Source: Izhakiella australiensis
GTDB taxonomy: Bacteria > Pseudomonadota > Gammaproteobacteria > Enterobacterales > Enterobacteriaceae
Length of the DNA stretch: 64,000 bases
NCBI RefSeq assembly: GCF_002006995.1
Contig: NZ_MRUL01000001.1
Span: forward strand, 434,001-498,000
Reading direction: 5' to 3'
Part shown: in pieces, positions 8,117 to 16,022 of the stretch
Position numbering within the stretch: the stretch's first letter is position 1
Layout: each line of letters opens with the position of its first letter
Made by a program: the position numbers and the translations under genes
Notes under the pieces: model-generated
Seen by the model: only the letters and a program-made list of their open reading frames with translations
Database searches by the model: none
Told to the model about the DNA's origin: nothing

Positions 8117-10255
8117 TTATTCGGCTTTCAGAACCTTAACGGTGTAGCGGCCGTCCGGCTGGCGATAGGCGCCGTGGATATCGGTTTCAAAACCAGGATA
8201 GTGCGCACCGATTTCGCACAGCATTTGCAGGAATTCCAGCACCGGGCGACTTTCGTCGGTGATCATTTCGCCTGGCATAACCAGTGGTACTCCCGGCGGG
8301 TAGGGCAGGATCATGTTGGCATTGACCCGACCAACCATCTCTTCCATGTAGACCTCTTCAACCTCGCCGTGCAGCTCTTTCTGGAACGCCTTGTAAGGGG
8401 TTTCCACCATTGCGGGCAGCACTTCGAATGCTTTATACATCAGGTCCGGCAGATTATGGTGCTCAACCAGTTGGTGAATGCTTTGTGCCAGCTCCTGGAT
8501 ACGCATGTTTTCGTAAAATTCCGGCGCTTCGCTGTACAGCGAAGGCAGCATATTTTTCACCCGCAGATTGAGGTCAAAGGCGCGTTTGAAATCGGTCAGC
8601 GCGCGCAGCAGGCTAAGGGCTTTGGTTTTATCAATGCCGATGCTGAACAGGAACAGCAAATTATACGGGCCCGTTTTTTCAACAATAATGCCGTGCTGAT
8701 CGAGATATTTTGCGACGATGCTGGCCGGAATGCCGAATTCGTCCATGGTGCCATTTTTTCTCATGCCCGGCGTCAGAATGGTGACTTTAATCGGGTCGAG
8801 ATACATATGCTCATTGTCGATATTCTTAAAGCCGTGCCATGCGCTGTCGGAGCGCAGCGGCCAGCATTCAGGATCGCCAATATGTTCCGGCTGCCAGACG
8901 TCGAAGAACCAGCCTTCAGACTCGCCTTTCAGACGTTTAATCTCTTTGCGGAAGCGAATTGCACGCTGAATGGAGCCACTGATCAGACGTTTACCTGAAT
9001 TGCCCTTCATCATGGCGGCGGCGGTTTCGGTTGACGCGACGATGCCGTAATGGGGGGAGGTTGAGGTATGCATCATGTAGGCTTCATTGAAGGTTTCTTC
9101 GCAGAGGTCACCTTTAACATGAATCATTGAAGCCTGGGAAAACGCCGCCAGCAGTTTGTGGGTAGACTGCGTTTCGTAAATCACTTTGCCTTCAACGCGA
9201 TCGCCACTCATGCCGCATTTGCCAGCATAAATCGGGTGGAAATTGGTATAGGGTACCCAGGCAGAATCAAAGTGTATGGATTTAACATCCAGGGTTTTTT
9301 TAATGTAATCGGTGTTGTACAGCAGGCCGTCATAAGTCGAATTGGTGATGACAGCATGTACCGGCCAGGTAGCATTCGGCGTCTGTTTTACCCGTTTGGC
9401 GATCGTTGCGTGCTGGAATTCGCTTTGCGGGATGCCGCCGAGAATGCCGTAGGCATTGCGGGTCGGGCGAAAATAAATTGGGGTGACGTCGCTCATCATC
9501 ATCAGATGGGTCAGCGATTTATGGCAGTTACGGTCGATAAGGATGGTGCTGCCAGCCGGCGCGGAATACATACCGACAATTTTGTTGGCGGTAGAGGTAC
9601 CGTTGGTCACCATATAGCTGTGTTCAGCGTTGAAAACCCTGGCAATATACTCTTCTGCTTCTTTGTGCGGCCCACTGTGGTCGAGTAACGATCCCAGTTC
9701 AGACACTGAAATCGAAATATCCGACTTCATGGTATTCGGGCCAAAGAAGTCATAGAACAGGCTGCCTACCGGGCTTTTCTGGAAGGCGGTGCCACCCATG
9801 TGTCCCGGCGTACAGAAGGTATATTTTCCTTCGCGAACATATTTAAACAGCGCCTTAGTCAGCGGCGGCAAAATATTATCAATATATTCGTCAGTGTTTT
9901 GTTTTATTTTGGCTGCAATGTCATTAGCCGCACCCAGCGCATACTCAAAAAAGCGTACCTGCATGCGGAGATCGTTAAGGCTGACATCCAGGGGGGAGTA
10001 GGTGTTGGCAAAGGCATACAGCGGCATATATTCATTCAGCTCGCTAATATCTTCGCACAGTTCAAGATTATATTTATCCCAGTCGAAAATGACGCCGCAC
10101 AGGCGGGCATTATTTTCAATTAGTTTCAGTAAATCTTCGCGATCGTTGGGATAAACAATACGAAAATCGAGGCGTTCCAGTGCATTATGCAGTTCACGAA
10201 TGGGCTCTTCTTTAAAATAAACGCCCATATGATTCATTATAGCGATAACGTTCAT
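8117..10255 (-). CDS. cadA: Inducible lysine decarboxylase CadA
   Basis: A 712-residue PLP enzyme that converts L-lysine to cadaverine and CO2, consuming a cytoplasmic proton during acid stress. The order is an N-terminal wing domain, the PLP-binding core and a C-terminal domain. The PLP lysine is Lys367 in STHKLLAAF, the same number as in E. coli CadA, and GHMGG is at 151-155. Near-identity over long stretches makes the assignment safe, including separation from SpeF and AdiA. The start was set at 10255, where AGGAGA precedes ATG; an upstream in-frame ATG at 10273 comes before that site. It follows cadB by about 80 bp, as expected for the cadBA operon controlled by CadC. Confidence 0.97.
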   Translation of the reverse strand: MNVIAIMNHMGVYFKEEPIRELHNALERLDFRIVYPNDREDLLKLIENNARLCGVIFDWDKYNLELCEDISELNEYMPLYAFANTYSPLDVSLNDLRMQVRFFEYALGAANDIAAKIKQNTDEYIDNILPPLTKALFKYVREGKYTFCTPGHMGGTAFQKSPVGSLFYDFFGPNTMKSDISISVSELGSLLDHSGPHKEAEEYIARVFNAEHSYMVTNGTSTANKIVGMYSAPAGSTILIDRNCHKSLTHLMMMSDVTPIYFRPTRNAYGILGGIPQSEFQHATIAKRVKQTPNATWPVHAVITNSTYDGLLYNTDYIKKTLDVKSIHFDSAWVPYTNFHPIYAGKCGMSGDRVEGKVIYETQSTHKLLAAFSQASMIHVKGDLCEETFNEAYMMHTSTSPHYGIVASTETAAAMMKGNSGKRLISGSIQRAIRFRKEIKRLKGESEGWFFDVWQPEHIGDPECWPLRSDSAWHGFKNIDNEHMYLDPIKVTILTPGMRKNGTMDEFGIPASIVAKYLDQHGIIVEKTGPYNLLFLFSIGIDKTKALSLLRALTDFKRAFDLNLRVKNMLPSLYSEAPEFYENMRIQELAQSIHQLVEHHNLPDLMYKAFEVLPAMVETPYKAFQKELHGEVEEVYMEEMVGRVNANMILPYPPGVPLVMPGEMITDESRPVLEFLQMLCEIGAHYPGFETDIHGAYRQPDGRYTVKVLKAE

Positions 10256-10334
10256 AATATTTTCTCCTGGCACAGCGAGCCCCTGCTGTTATCAGCAATG
10301 AATAAAACAGGGGCGGTGAAATTCGGGTGATGAC

Positions 10335-11669
10335 TTAAAGTGCGTTAGCCGCAGTGCTATCAGTTTTCTGAGGGGGGTTACCCTTAGGCATTTTGCGGGC
10401 ATAGAACATCAGGATTATCAGGCTTACGATAAAGGTGCCGGAGAGTTCAAAAGAACCGGCGCCTAACAGGGCGATAAAGCAGAAGCCGCAGCCCAGAACT
10501 GAACACAGCAGGCTTACCAGATTGCCGAAGGTGATACCTTCAAAACGAATCAGGTCAACGCAAGAGTAGAAATAAGGCAGCATGGTCAGCAGCACCGCGA
10601 TGCCGGTCAGCTCGCCAAACAGGTCGGAAGCTTTGCCGCCGCTGGAGTTCATGATGGTGATCAGCGCCATCAACACGGTCATTTTCACCGCCGCCAGCAG
10701 CAGGCCTTTTTTCGGAATGCCACGGTCGTCGAGCTCGCCATATACTTTCGGGAAGTTTCCGTCGTTAGCAGCACGCACGCCAGCCTGGCCGACCAGCATC
10801 ATCCAGGAACCGAGAGAGGTCAGGCAGGCAAACGCGGTAAAGGCAGAGACGATAGGCGCAGCCCATGAGCCGAGCATGGTTGAAGCGCTGTAGGCGAAAG
10901 GCGCGCCGGATGCCGCCATTTTTGCCGCCGGATACATGCCGCCAATCACCTGCGTTGCGGCGATATAGACAATACCTGCCAGGCCAGTACCCATCATGGT
11001 CGCCAGCGGGACGGTACGTTTAGGGTTGTTGACCATACCGGTACTTACTGCGGCGGATTCGACGCCGACAAAGGCCCACAGGCAAAGCAGAATGCTTTTA
11101 ACCACTGCGTGGTAATTGGTTGTGGTAGAGGTGTTCCAGTTCGCGCGATAGGTGGCAACGTCAAACCAATGCCAGCCGGCAACGGCCGTCAGGACGACCG
11201 GTATCAGCACCAGTACCAGCCCGGTAGTGGTCAGTCGGCTTACCCATCCGCCGCCCAGCATATTGACGAAGGTAAACAGCCAGACGATGGCGATACAGGC
11301 GATACCGGCAGGAATCGGACTGTTTAATACCGGGAAGAAGGTGGAAAGATAAGAGACAGCGGTAATGCCAATTGCCAGGTTACCAATCCAGTTAGCGTGG
11401 TAATAAAGCACCCCGGTCTGGAAACCAAACGCCGGCGATATTTCACCCGCATAAGCAATAGGGCCACCCTGTTGCGGATTTTTCGTTGCCAGTCTGGCAT
11501 AAACATAAGCCAGAGACATCGCGCCTAACAGAGAGATAACCCAACCCCAGATAGAAATAGTACCGATGCTGGCAAGGTTTGCAGGTAATAAAGCTATACC
11601 GCTCCCCATCATATTACCTGCCACCAGTCCGGTGCAGGCAATAAGCCCGATTTTTTTAGCAGAACTCAT
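10335..11669 (-). CDS. cadB: Lysine/cadaverine antiporter CadB
   Basis: A 444-residue inner membrane amino acid/polyamine antiporter (APC superfamily) with about 12 helices. It exports cadaverine in exchange for external lysine, completing the CadA proton-consuming cycle. The N-terminus starting MSSAKKIG, the substrate-site region GNMMGSGIALLPANLA and the block FVGVESAAVSTGMV are nearly identical to E. coli CadB, which separates it from PotE and AdiC. It is first in the cadBA operon and lies downstream of cadC in the same orientation, as in E. coli. The promoter should lie in the AT-rich 363-bp gap upstream. Confidence 0.96.
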   Translation of the reverse strand: MSSAKKIGLIACTGLVAGNMMGSGIALLPANLASIGTISIWGWVISLLGAMSLAYVYARLATKNPQQGGPIAYAGEISPAFGFQTGVLYYHANWIGNLAIGITAVSYLSTFFPVLNSPIPAGIACIAIVWLFTFVNMLGGGWVSRLTTTGLVLVLIPVVLTAVAGWHWFDVATYRANWNTSTTTNYHAVVKSILLCLWAFVGVESAAVSTGMVNNPKRTVPLATMMGTGLAGIVYIAATQVIGGMYPAAKMAASGAPFAYSASTMLGSWAAPIVSAFTAFACLTSLGSWMMLVGQAGVRAANDGNFPKVYGELDDRGIPKKGLLLAAVKMTVLMALITIMNSSGGKASDLFGELTGIAVLLTMLPYFYSCVDLIRFEGITFGNLVSLLCSVLGCGFCFIALLGAGSFELSGTFIVSLIILMFYARKMPKGNPPQKTDSTAANAL

Positions 11670-11984
11670 ATTATTACCCTCAACATTATTTCTTGTGCGG
11701 TCGAATTTTTATGTTCAGCGATTCAGATCCGACCAGATGGCAAAAGAGTAAAGTTTGGGCTGAGAAAAGTCCTAAAGATAAAGTTAATTTAAGGAAAGTA
11801 AGTTATAAAGGCGTTTGTTGAGAAGTTTATATGGCAGGTAAAGAATTGGTATTGAGGTCAAATAAAGATAAATATTATTACTATTCAATAGCTTGTAATC
11901 ATCTCTTGTGTTTAAAAATTGTTATATAAGTGTTTTAAAAATGAATTTATTTTAACGAATGTCATTTTTAATATTCATTTATTT
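11670..11984 (-). promoter_or_regulatory. AT-rich cadBA promoter/CadC-binding region
   Basis: The gap between cadC and cadB is strongly AT-rich, unlike the neighbouring genes, as at E. coli Pcad where CadC binds and H-NS silences. I did not identify discrete Cad1/Cad2 boxes, so this rests on position and base composition. Confidence 0.5.
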
Positions 11985-12008
11985 AACTCGCCAGGGGGCG
12001 GGCGAGTT
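11985..12008. terminator. Hairpin downstream of cadC
   Basis: The 8-bp perfect stem AACTCGCC/GGCGAGTT with an 8-nt loop lies 25 bp past the cadC stop. There is no strong T tract on the minus strand, so termination efficiency is uncertain. Confidence 0.5.
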
Positions 12009-12032
12009 TATATTAATTTTACGGAGGTATAT

Positions 12033-13559
12033 TTATTTGACATTAAATCTCATCAAATAGGGTGCTACCTGTTGAATGGATGTCTGGAATACGCTGTTTT
12101 CAATCCAGTTGAGCGTGTTGGCGCCCGGGCGAAGATTAAAGGCGGTGAGATAAGCATCCGCTGCCTGACGGTTATCGCCTTTCATTTCGTATACTTTGCC
12201 AAGCAGTACATAATTAAGCCATGACATTTGCTGACCAATTCCCAGCTTAATCATTGCATAGGCATCGTTGATCTTTCCATGCTCAAGATAATCGATGGTC
12301 TTAATCTGATAATAAATGGCGCTGCCCTTAATCTGCGGCATTTCGGTTGCCTGATTGACTTCATTTTGCAGCCCGCTGTCCTGGCCATCCTCACCCGGCT
12401 GCTGCGAATAGCGCAGGGTATCTATCAGCGCTTTTTCCGCATAGGCCCAGGCATAATCAGGCCACTGCTTCATTATCTCCGCCAGAATATCGCTGGCCTG
12501 AGACAGGGAATCGGCATCGCCTTTAAGTAATAACTGATGCGCCGTATAAAAGCGCGCCAGCGCCGGGCCCTGCTGCGGCAGGTAAGCGTCCAGCATTTTT
12601 TGCATTGCCGCAGGCAAAGGCTGCGCCAGCGCCGTCAACAGGCTGTTAAGCAGGTCTTTTAATATCGACAGTTGGTTATCGCTGGTAATGAAATAGCGCT
12701 TATCCAGCATCACGGTCGCATCGCCGTTATCGATCAGTTTTACCGACATAAAACATTGCTGGGAGCGGTAATGGCGCTGGTTAACAAACTCAATTGTCAG
12801 CGTTTTTCCCGAGGGGCCGGGTTCATCAACGTTGTAGTTGGTTTTGTCATGTACTAAAAAAGTGGAGTAGGTATTTAATGAGGTGGCAATCAGATCGCCA
12901 ATGCCGACGGCATAGGGATATTGCAGCGATCGGTTATTACAGGAGTTGCCGTTGAGCAGGCGGATATCGATGTCGCGCGGGTTTAGCATCAACATCATTT
13001 TCACCTGCGGCGGGCGGGAAGTCATGCTGGAGAGCGCTACCAGCATGACGCAGCTGACCAGTGAAATGATAAACAGCGCCCAGACCAGGGTAGTGGCGAC
13101 TCTTTTGCGCGCACCCGCCGCCGTAACCGGCGCGGCCGGGATGATGGCGGCCGCAGGCGCCGCCGTTACGTTTTCCACCGGCGGGGTGCTATCCACAAGC
13201 TCGGGTAAATCGATGGCCGTCGGGGGAGTTTCATCGGCGCACCAGATTACCGGCGCCACCAGCTTATAGCCGCGTTTAGGCACGGTAATAATGTATTCGA
13301 AGCTATCTTCATCGCCATCTTTCAGAGACTTACGTAGCTCTGAAATGCTTTGCGTTACCACATGATTGGTAACGATGTTGCGCGTCCAGACGTTGTCGAT
13401 CAGCTCATCCCTGCTCAGCACTTCATCAGGGTGGCGGGCAAAGAAAACCAGCAGATCTATCAGGCGTGGTTCCAGCGTAACCAGGCGGTCAGAGTGACTA
13501 AGCTGGTTAACTGACGGTGTCACCAGCCATTTGCCAACGCGCACTACGGGTTGCTGCAT
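12033..13559 (-). CDS. cadC: pH/lysine-responsive membrane-bound transcriptional activator CadC
   Basis: A 508-residue ToxR-like one-component regulator. An OmpR-type winged helix covers residues 1-102. A Pro/Ala-rich linker follows to about 150, then a single membrane helix at about 155-178, then a periplasmic sensor domain. Two periplasmic cysteines at 207 and 269 correspond to the E. coli pair that forms the redox/pH-sensitive disulfide. The sequence tracks E. coli CadC throughout, including the C-terminal YVLLGKVYEMKGD stretch. The ATG giving MQQPVV at 13559 was chosen by homology; an in-frame GTG at 13577 is possible but not better placed. It activates cadBA at low pH with external lysine, in concert with LysP. 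Confidence 0.95.
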   Translation of the reverse strand: MQQPVVRVGKWLVTPSVNQLSHSDRLVTLEPRLIDLLVFFARHPDEVLSRDELIDNVWTRNIVTNHVVTQSISELRKSLKDGDEDSFEYIITVPKRGYKLVAPVIWCADETPPTAIDLPELVDSTPPVENVTAAPAAAIIPAAPVTAAGARKRVATTLVWALFIISLVSCVMLVALSSMTSRPPQVKMMLMLNPRDIDIRLLNGNSCNNRSLQYPYAVGIGDLIATSLNTYSTFLVHDKTNYNVDEPGPSGKTLTIEFVNQRHYRSQQCFMSVKLIDNGDATVMLDKRYFITSDNQLSILKDLLNSLLTALAQPLPAAMQKMLDAYLPQQGPALARFYTAHQLLLKGDADSLSQASDILAEIMKQWPDYAWAYAEKALIDTLRYSQQPGEDGQDSGLQNEVNQATEMPQIKGSAIYYQIKTIDYLEHGKINDAYAMIKLGIGQQMSWLNYVLLGKVYEMKGDNRQAADAYLTAFNLRPGANTLNWIENSVFQTSIQQVAPYLMRFNVK

Positions 13560-14025
13560 TTTTAAGAAAACCTGCACAAAACTAATAAAGTGCTAATACT
13601 AACACACTTCTGCGAAATGTTATTTTGCTGCGGGCGAAATTAATGGCGCTTATACCCACAGGCTGTCAGTCCCGTCAACTAATGCCGGACTAAGAACGCG
13701 ATGACTGGGCATTATATGGACAGAACTATCTGACATTTAACAAAATGAATCTATTTCACCGGCTGCGCAGGTTTCATCCAGACGACTTCTTGTTGCGTCG
13801 TTATATTTTTTAATGAGGGTAAACGTAACAAATGGCCTCGGTACTAACCAGAGGTAATTCCGGCAGAAAGCGCAGAAATGTTATTGATAATGAGTATCTA
13901 TTGTTGCGTAATAAAGTCGAATATAGCCCTGCTAAGGGCAGCTATATATTGATTAGCAGGGTGATTATATAAGGTTAAATTAAATACTCTGAGGGAGGCT
14001 AGCGCCGTCCCTGCGGTCAGTATTT
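13560..14025. other. Intergenic region between cadC and ygiN with an imperfect palindrome
   Basis: About 470 bp without a convincing gene. It should contain the cadC promoter. At 13981-14025 an imperfect palindrome runs from TAAATACT to AGTATTTA around a GC-rich centre. Nothing else was recognised. Confidence 0.5.
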
Positions 14026-14043
14026 AGCTCCCGTCAGGGAGCT
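14026..14043 (-). terminator. Hairpin overlapping the ygiN stop
   Basis: The 7-bp stem AGCTCCC/GGGAGCT with a 4-nt loop overlaps the ygiN stop codon at 14034-14036. No T tract follows on the minus strand, so it could be an mRNA 3'-end stabiliser instead. Confidence 0.4.
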
Positions 14044-14363
14044 ACGTTGTGCTGGCCGTTGACCGGCTGTAATACGAAAATCTTAACGTCCGACACATCA
14101 TCTTTGATATTAGCGCGGTGGGCTTCCATATGCGGCGCCTGCTGGTGTTTTTCCAGATGGCGCAGCGATTCCCAGTGCTCCAGCATAAAAATTGAGTCAG
14201 GCGAATGCTGTTTCCAGGGTACGGAAGAAACATAGTCCACCAGCATCTGGTAAGTGCCACAGCCTTCTTCATCCAGTACCGTCGGCGTAATACGTTCTAT
14301 GGCCTGGATAACTTGCTCGCGGTGGCCGGGGCGTACGCAAATTTCTGCAATGACGGTCAACAT
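14034..14363 (-). CDS. ygiN: Putative quinol monooxygenase YgiN
   Basis: A 109-residue ABM-superfamily (antibiotic biosynthesis monooxygenase fold) protein. The N-terminal MLTVIAEI strand, the PTVLDEEGC turn and the PDSIFMLEHWESLRHLEKH block match E. coli YgiN, a small dimeric protein able to oxidise menadiol. AGAGGA precedes the ATG. It follows mdaB with about 32 bp between, so the quinone reductase and the quinol monooxygenase would form a quinone redox pair, as proposed for E. coli. Confidence 0.92.
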   Translation of the reverse strand: MLTVIAEICVRPGHREQVIQAIERITPTVLDEEGCGTYQMLVDYVSSVPWKQHSPDSIFMLEHWESLRHLEKHQQAPHMEAHRANIKDDVSDVKIFVLQPVNGQHNVAP

Positions 14364-14395
14364 GGCTAATCCTCTGGTTAGGCGTCCGTTTTTAT

Positions 14396-14977
14396 TTAAG
14401 CAAAGATCTGGTTGAGATGAGTCTGATAGTTGTCTATGTCGCGTGCGATATCCGGCTGCTTGATGACATCGTTACAGATAAATGTCGGCAGGGCTTCCAT
14501 GCCAAGGAACTGGTTGGCCTTATGAAAGTGCAGATAAACGCCGTCAACGCCGACGCCTTCAAAAAACTGCTGCGGGTCGTTAAAGGCTTCAAGCGGCGCG
14601 TTCCAGGTTAGCGACAGCATATATTTTTTGCCTTGCAGCAGGCCGCCGGAACCGTACTTTTTGCCGGCATCGGACCGGGTGCGCCCGTCGCTGGCGTACA
14701 GCTTGCCGTGACCTTCGGTAAACACTTCATCAATATATTTCTTCAGGATCCAGGGTTCACCCATCCACCAGCCGGGCATTTGATAAATAATCGTATCGGC
14801 TGCGAGGTATTTTTCAATTTCCTGCTGAATATCATAGCCTTCATCGACGGTCGTCACGACGACATGGTGCCCGCATTCACACAGTTTATCGGCGGCAACG
14901 GCGGTCAACGTGTGGTTTAACTCGCCTTTGGAATGGTGGAAGCTTTTGCCAGCATCGATAATAAGAATATTGCTCAT
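14396..14977 (-). CDS. mdaB: NADPH:quinone oxidoreductase MdaB
   Basis: A 193-residue flavodoxin-fold, FAD-dependent quinone reductase that reduces quinones by two electrons in the cytosol and so avoids semiquinone radicals. The length equals that of E. coli MdaB. The flavin region (NILIIDAGKSF) and the GWWMGEPWILKKYIDEVF stretch are diagnostic. The start was placed at 14977, where AAGGAG precedes ATG; a longer upstream frame lacks a ribosome binding site. It is the first gene of the mdaB-ygiN pair. Confidence 0.94.
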   Translation of the reverse strand: MSNILIIDAGKSFHHSKGELNHTLTAVAADKLCECGHHVVVTTVDEGYDIQQEIEKYLAADTIIYQMPGWWMGEPWILKKYIDEVFTEGHGKLYASDGRTRSDAGKKYGSGGLLQGKKYMLSLTWNAPLEAFNDPQQFFEGVGVDGVYLHFHKANQFLGMEALPTFICNDVIKQPDIARDIDNYQTHLNQIFA

Positions 14978-15125
14978 GGTTATGCTCCTTAAAAACAGTG
15001 CCAGCAGTGTAGCCTGATTGTTTATCGCTAAAAATGTGCAATCGATCACAAGACTTTTGCTAGCTGAGCAACAATGAATATAAACAGGTTACTGTTTTGC
15101 CTCCTGAATATGACAGAGCACAATA

Positions 15126-15893
15126 ATGAAAATACATTTCAGCCTGCTGGCGCTCACGCTGTTCGCCGGCGCTGCCAGCGCAGCATCGCATTTAGACAGC
15201 GTGCGAGAAAGTAAAACGCTTAACGTCTGTACCACCGGTGATTACAAACCTTACAGCCTGAAAAAGTCCGATGGTCGCTATGAAGGCATTGATATCAGCA
15301 TGGCGCGCTCGTTAGCCGACAGCCTTGGCGCCAAAGTAAACTGGGTGCCAACCACCTGGAAAACCCTGATGACGGATTTTCTGGCGCAAAAATGCGATAT
15401 CGCGATGGGTGGCATTTCCGTCACGCTGAAGCGCCAGCAGCAGGCATGGTTTGCTGAGCGCCTGGGCATTGATGGCAAAATTCCGCTGGTGCGCTGCGCC
15501 GACAAAGCAAAATATCAAACCATTGAGCAGCTCAACCAACCCGCAGTGCGCCTGATTGAACCGGCTGGCGGCACCAACGAAGCCTTTGTGCATACTCATC
15601 TGCCGCGTGCGGCTCTGACCCTGTTTCATGACAATGTGACCATCTTCCAGCAGCTGGTCGATAACAAGGCCGATGTGATGATCACTGATGCCTCCGAAGC
15701 GCAGTACCAGATGAAGTTCTATCCACAGCTTTGCGCGCTGAATCCACAAAAACCGCTGCAGTATGGGGAAAAAGCCTGGATGCTGCCGCGCGACGACATG
15801 AGCTGGAAACTGTACGTCGACCAGTGGCTGCATTTAAGTAAAGCGACCGGTGAGTATCAGGCCATCCTCAGCCAGTGGATCGCCGCGCGCTGA
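15126..15893 (+). CDS. pheC: Periplasmic cyclohexadienyl dehydratase PheC
   Basis: A 255-residue protein with a cleavable signal peptide (about 1-20, ending ASAA) and a type-2 periplasmic binding-protein fold. Cyclohexadienyl dehydratase evolved from such solute-binding proteins and converts prephenate to phenylpyruvate and arogenate to phenylalanine. Features shared with Pseudomonas PheC are TTGDYKPYS at 36-44, PTTWKTLM near 75-82, PAGGTNE at 146-152, DNVTIFQQ at 169-176 and MITDASEA near 185-192. There is no partner permease or ATPase gene nearby, which fits an enzyme better than a transporter subunit. An amino acid-binding protein is the alternative. It sits alone between mdaB and parC, a position where E. 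coli has other genes. Confidence 0.8.
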   Translation: MKIHFSLLALTLFAGAASAASHLDSVRESKTLNVCTTGDYKPYSLKKSDGRYEGIDISMARSLADSLGAKVNWVPTTWKTLMTDFLAQKCDIAMGGISVTLKRQQQAWFAERLGIDGKIPLVRCADKAKYQTIEQLNQPAVRLIEPAGGTNEAFVHTHLPRAALTLFHDNVTIFQQLVDNKADVMITDASEAQYQMKFYPQLCALNPQKPLQYGEKAWMLPRDDMSWKLYVDQWLHLSKATGEYQAILSQWIAAR

Positions 15894-16022
15894 CCGGCAA
15901 ACATGGCAGCGATGGCGGTTGCCGCTGCGGGTAGTTTGTGACTCAGCGCGTGAGATAAGGTACTATCCCCGGCAAAGCTGCCAGCGTCGCGCAACCTGCG
16001 TTCTGCCGAGGATAAAACAGTA

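Noticed and set aside
8114-8998. Long plus-strand frame of 294 codons opposite cadA
   Set aside because: It is a shadow of the conserved cadA gene; its His/Phe/Gln-rich translation matches antisense reading of a real gene.
10335-11669. Assignment as PotE with a SpeF ornithine decarboxylase downstream
   Set aside because: The antiporter N-terminus and internal blocks are those of CadB, the decarboxylase matches CadA, and the cadC and dtpC neighbours settle it.
11800-12032. Discrete CadC boxes upstream of cadB
   Set aside because: The whole gap is AT-rich and several loose matches could be drawn; none stood out enough to mark.
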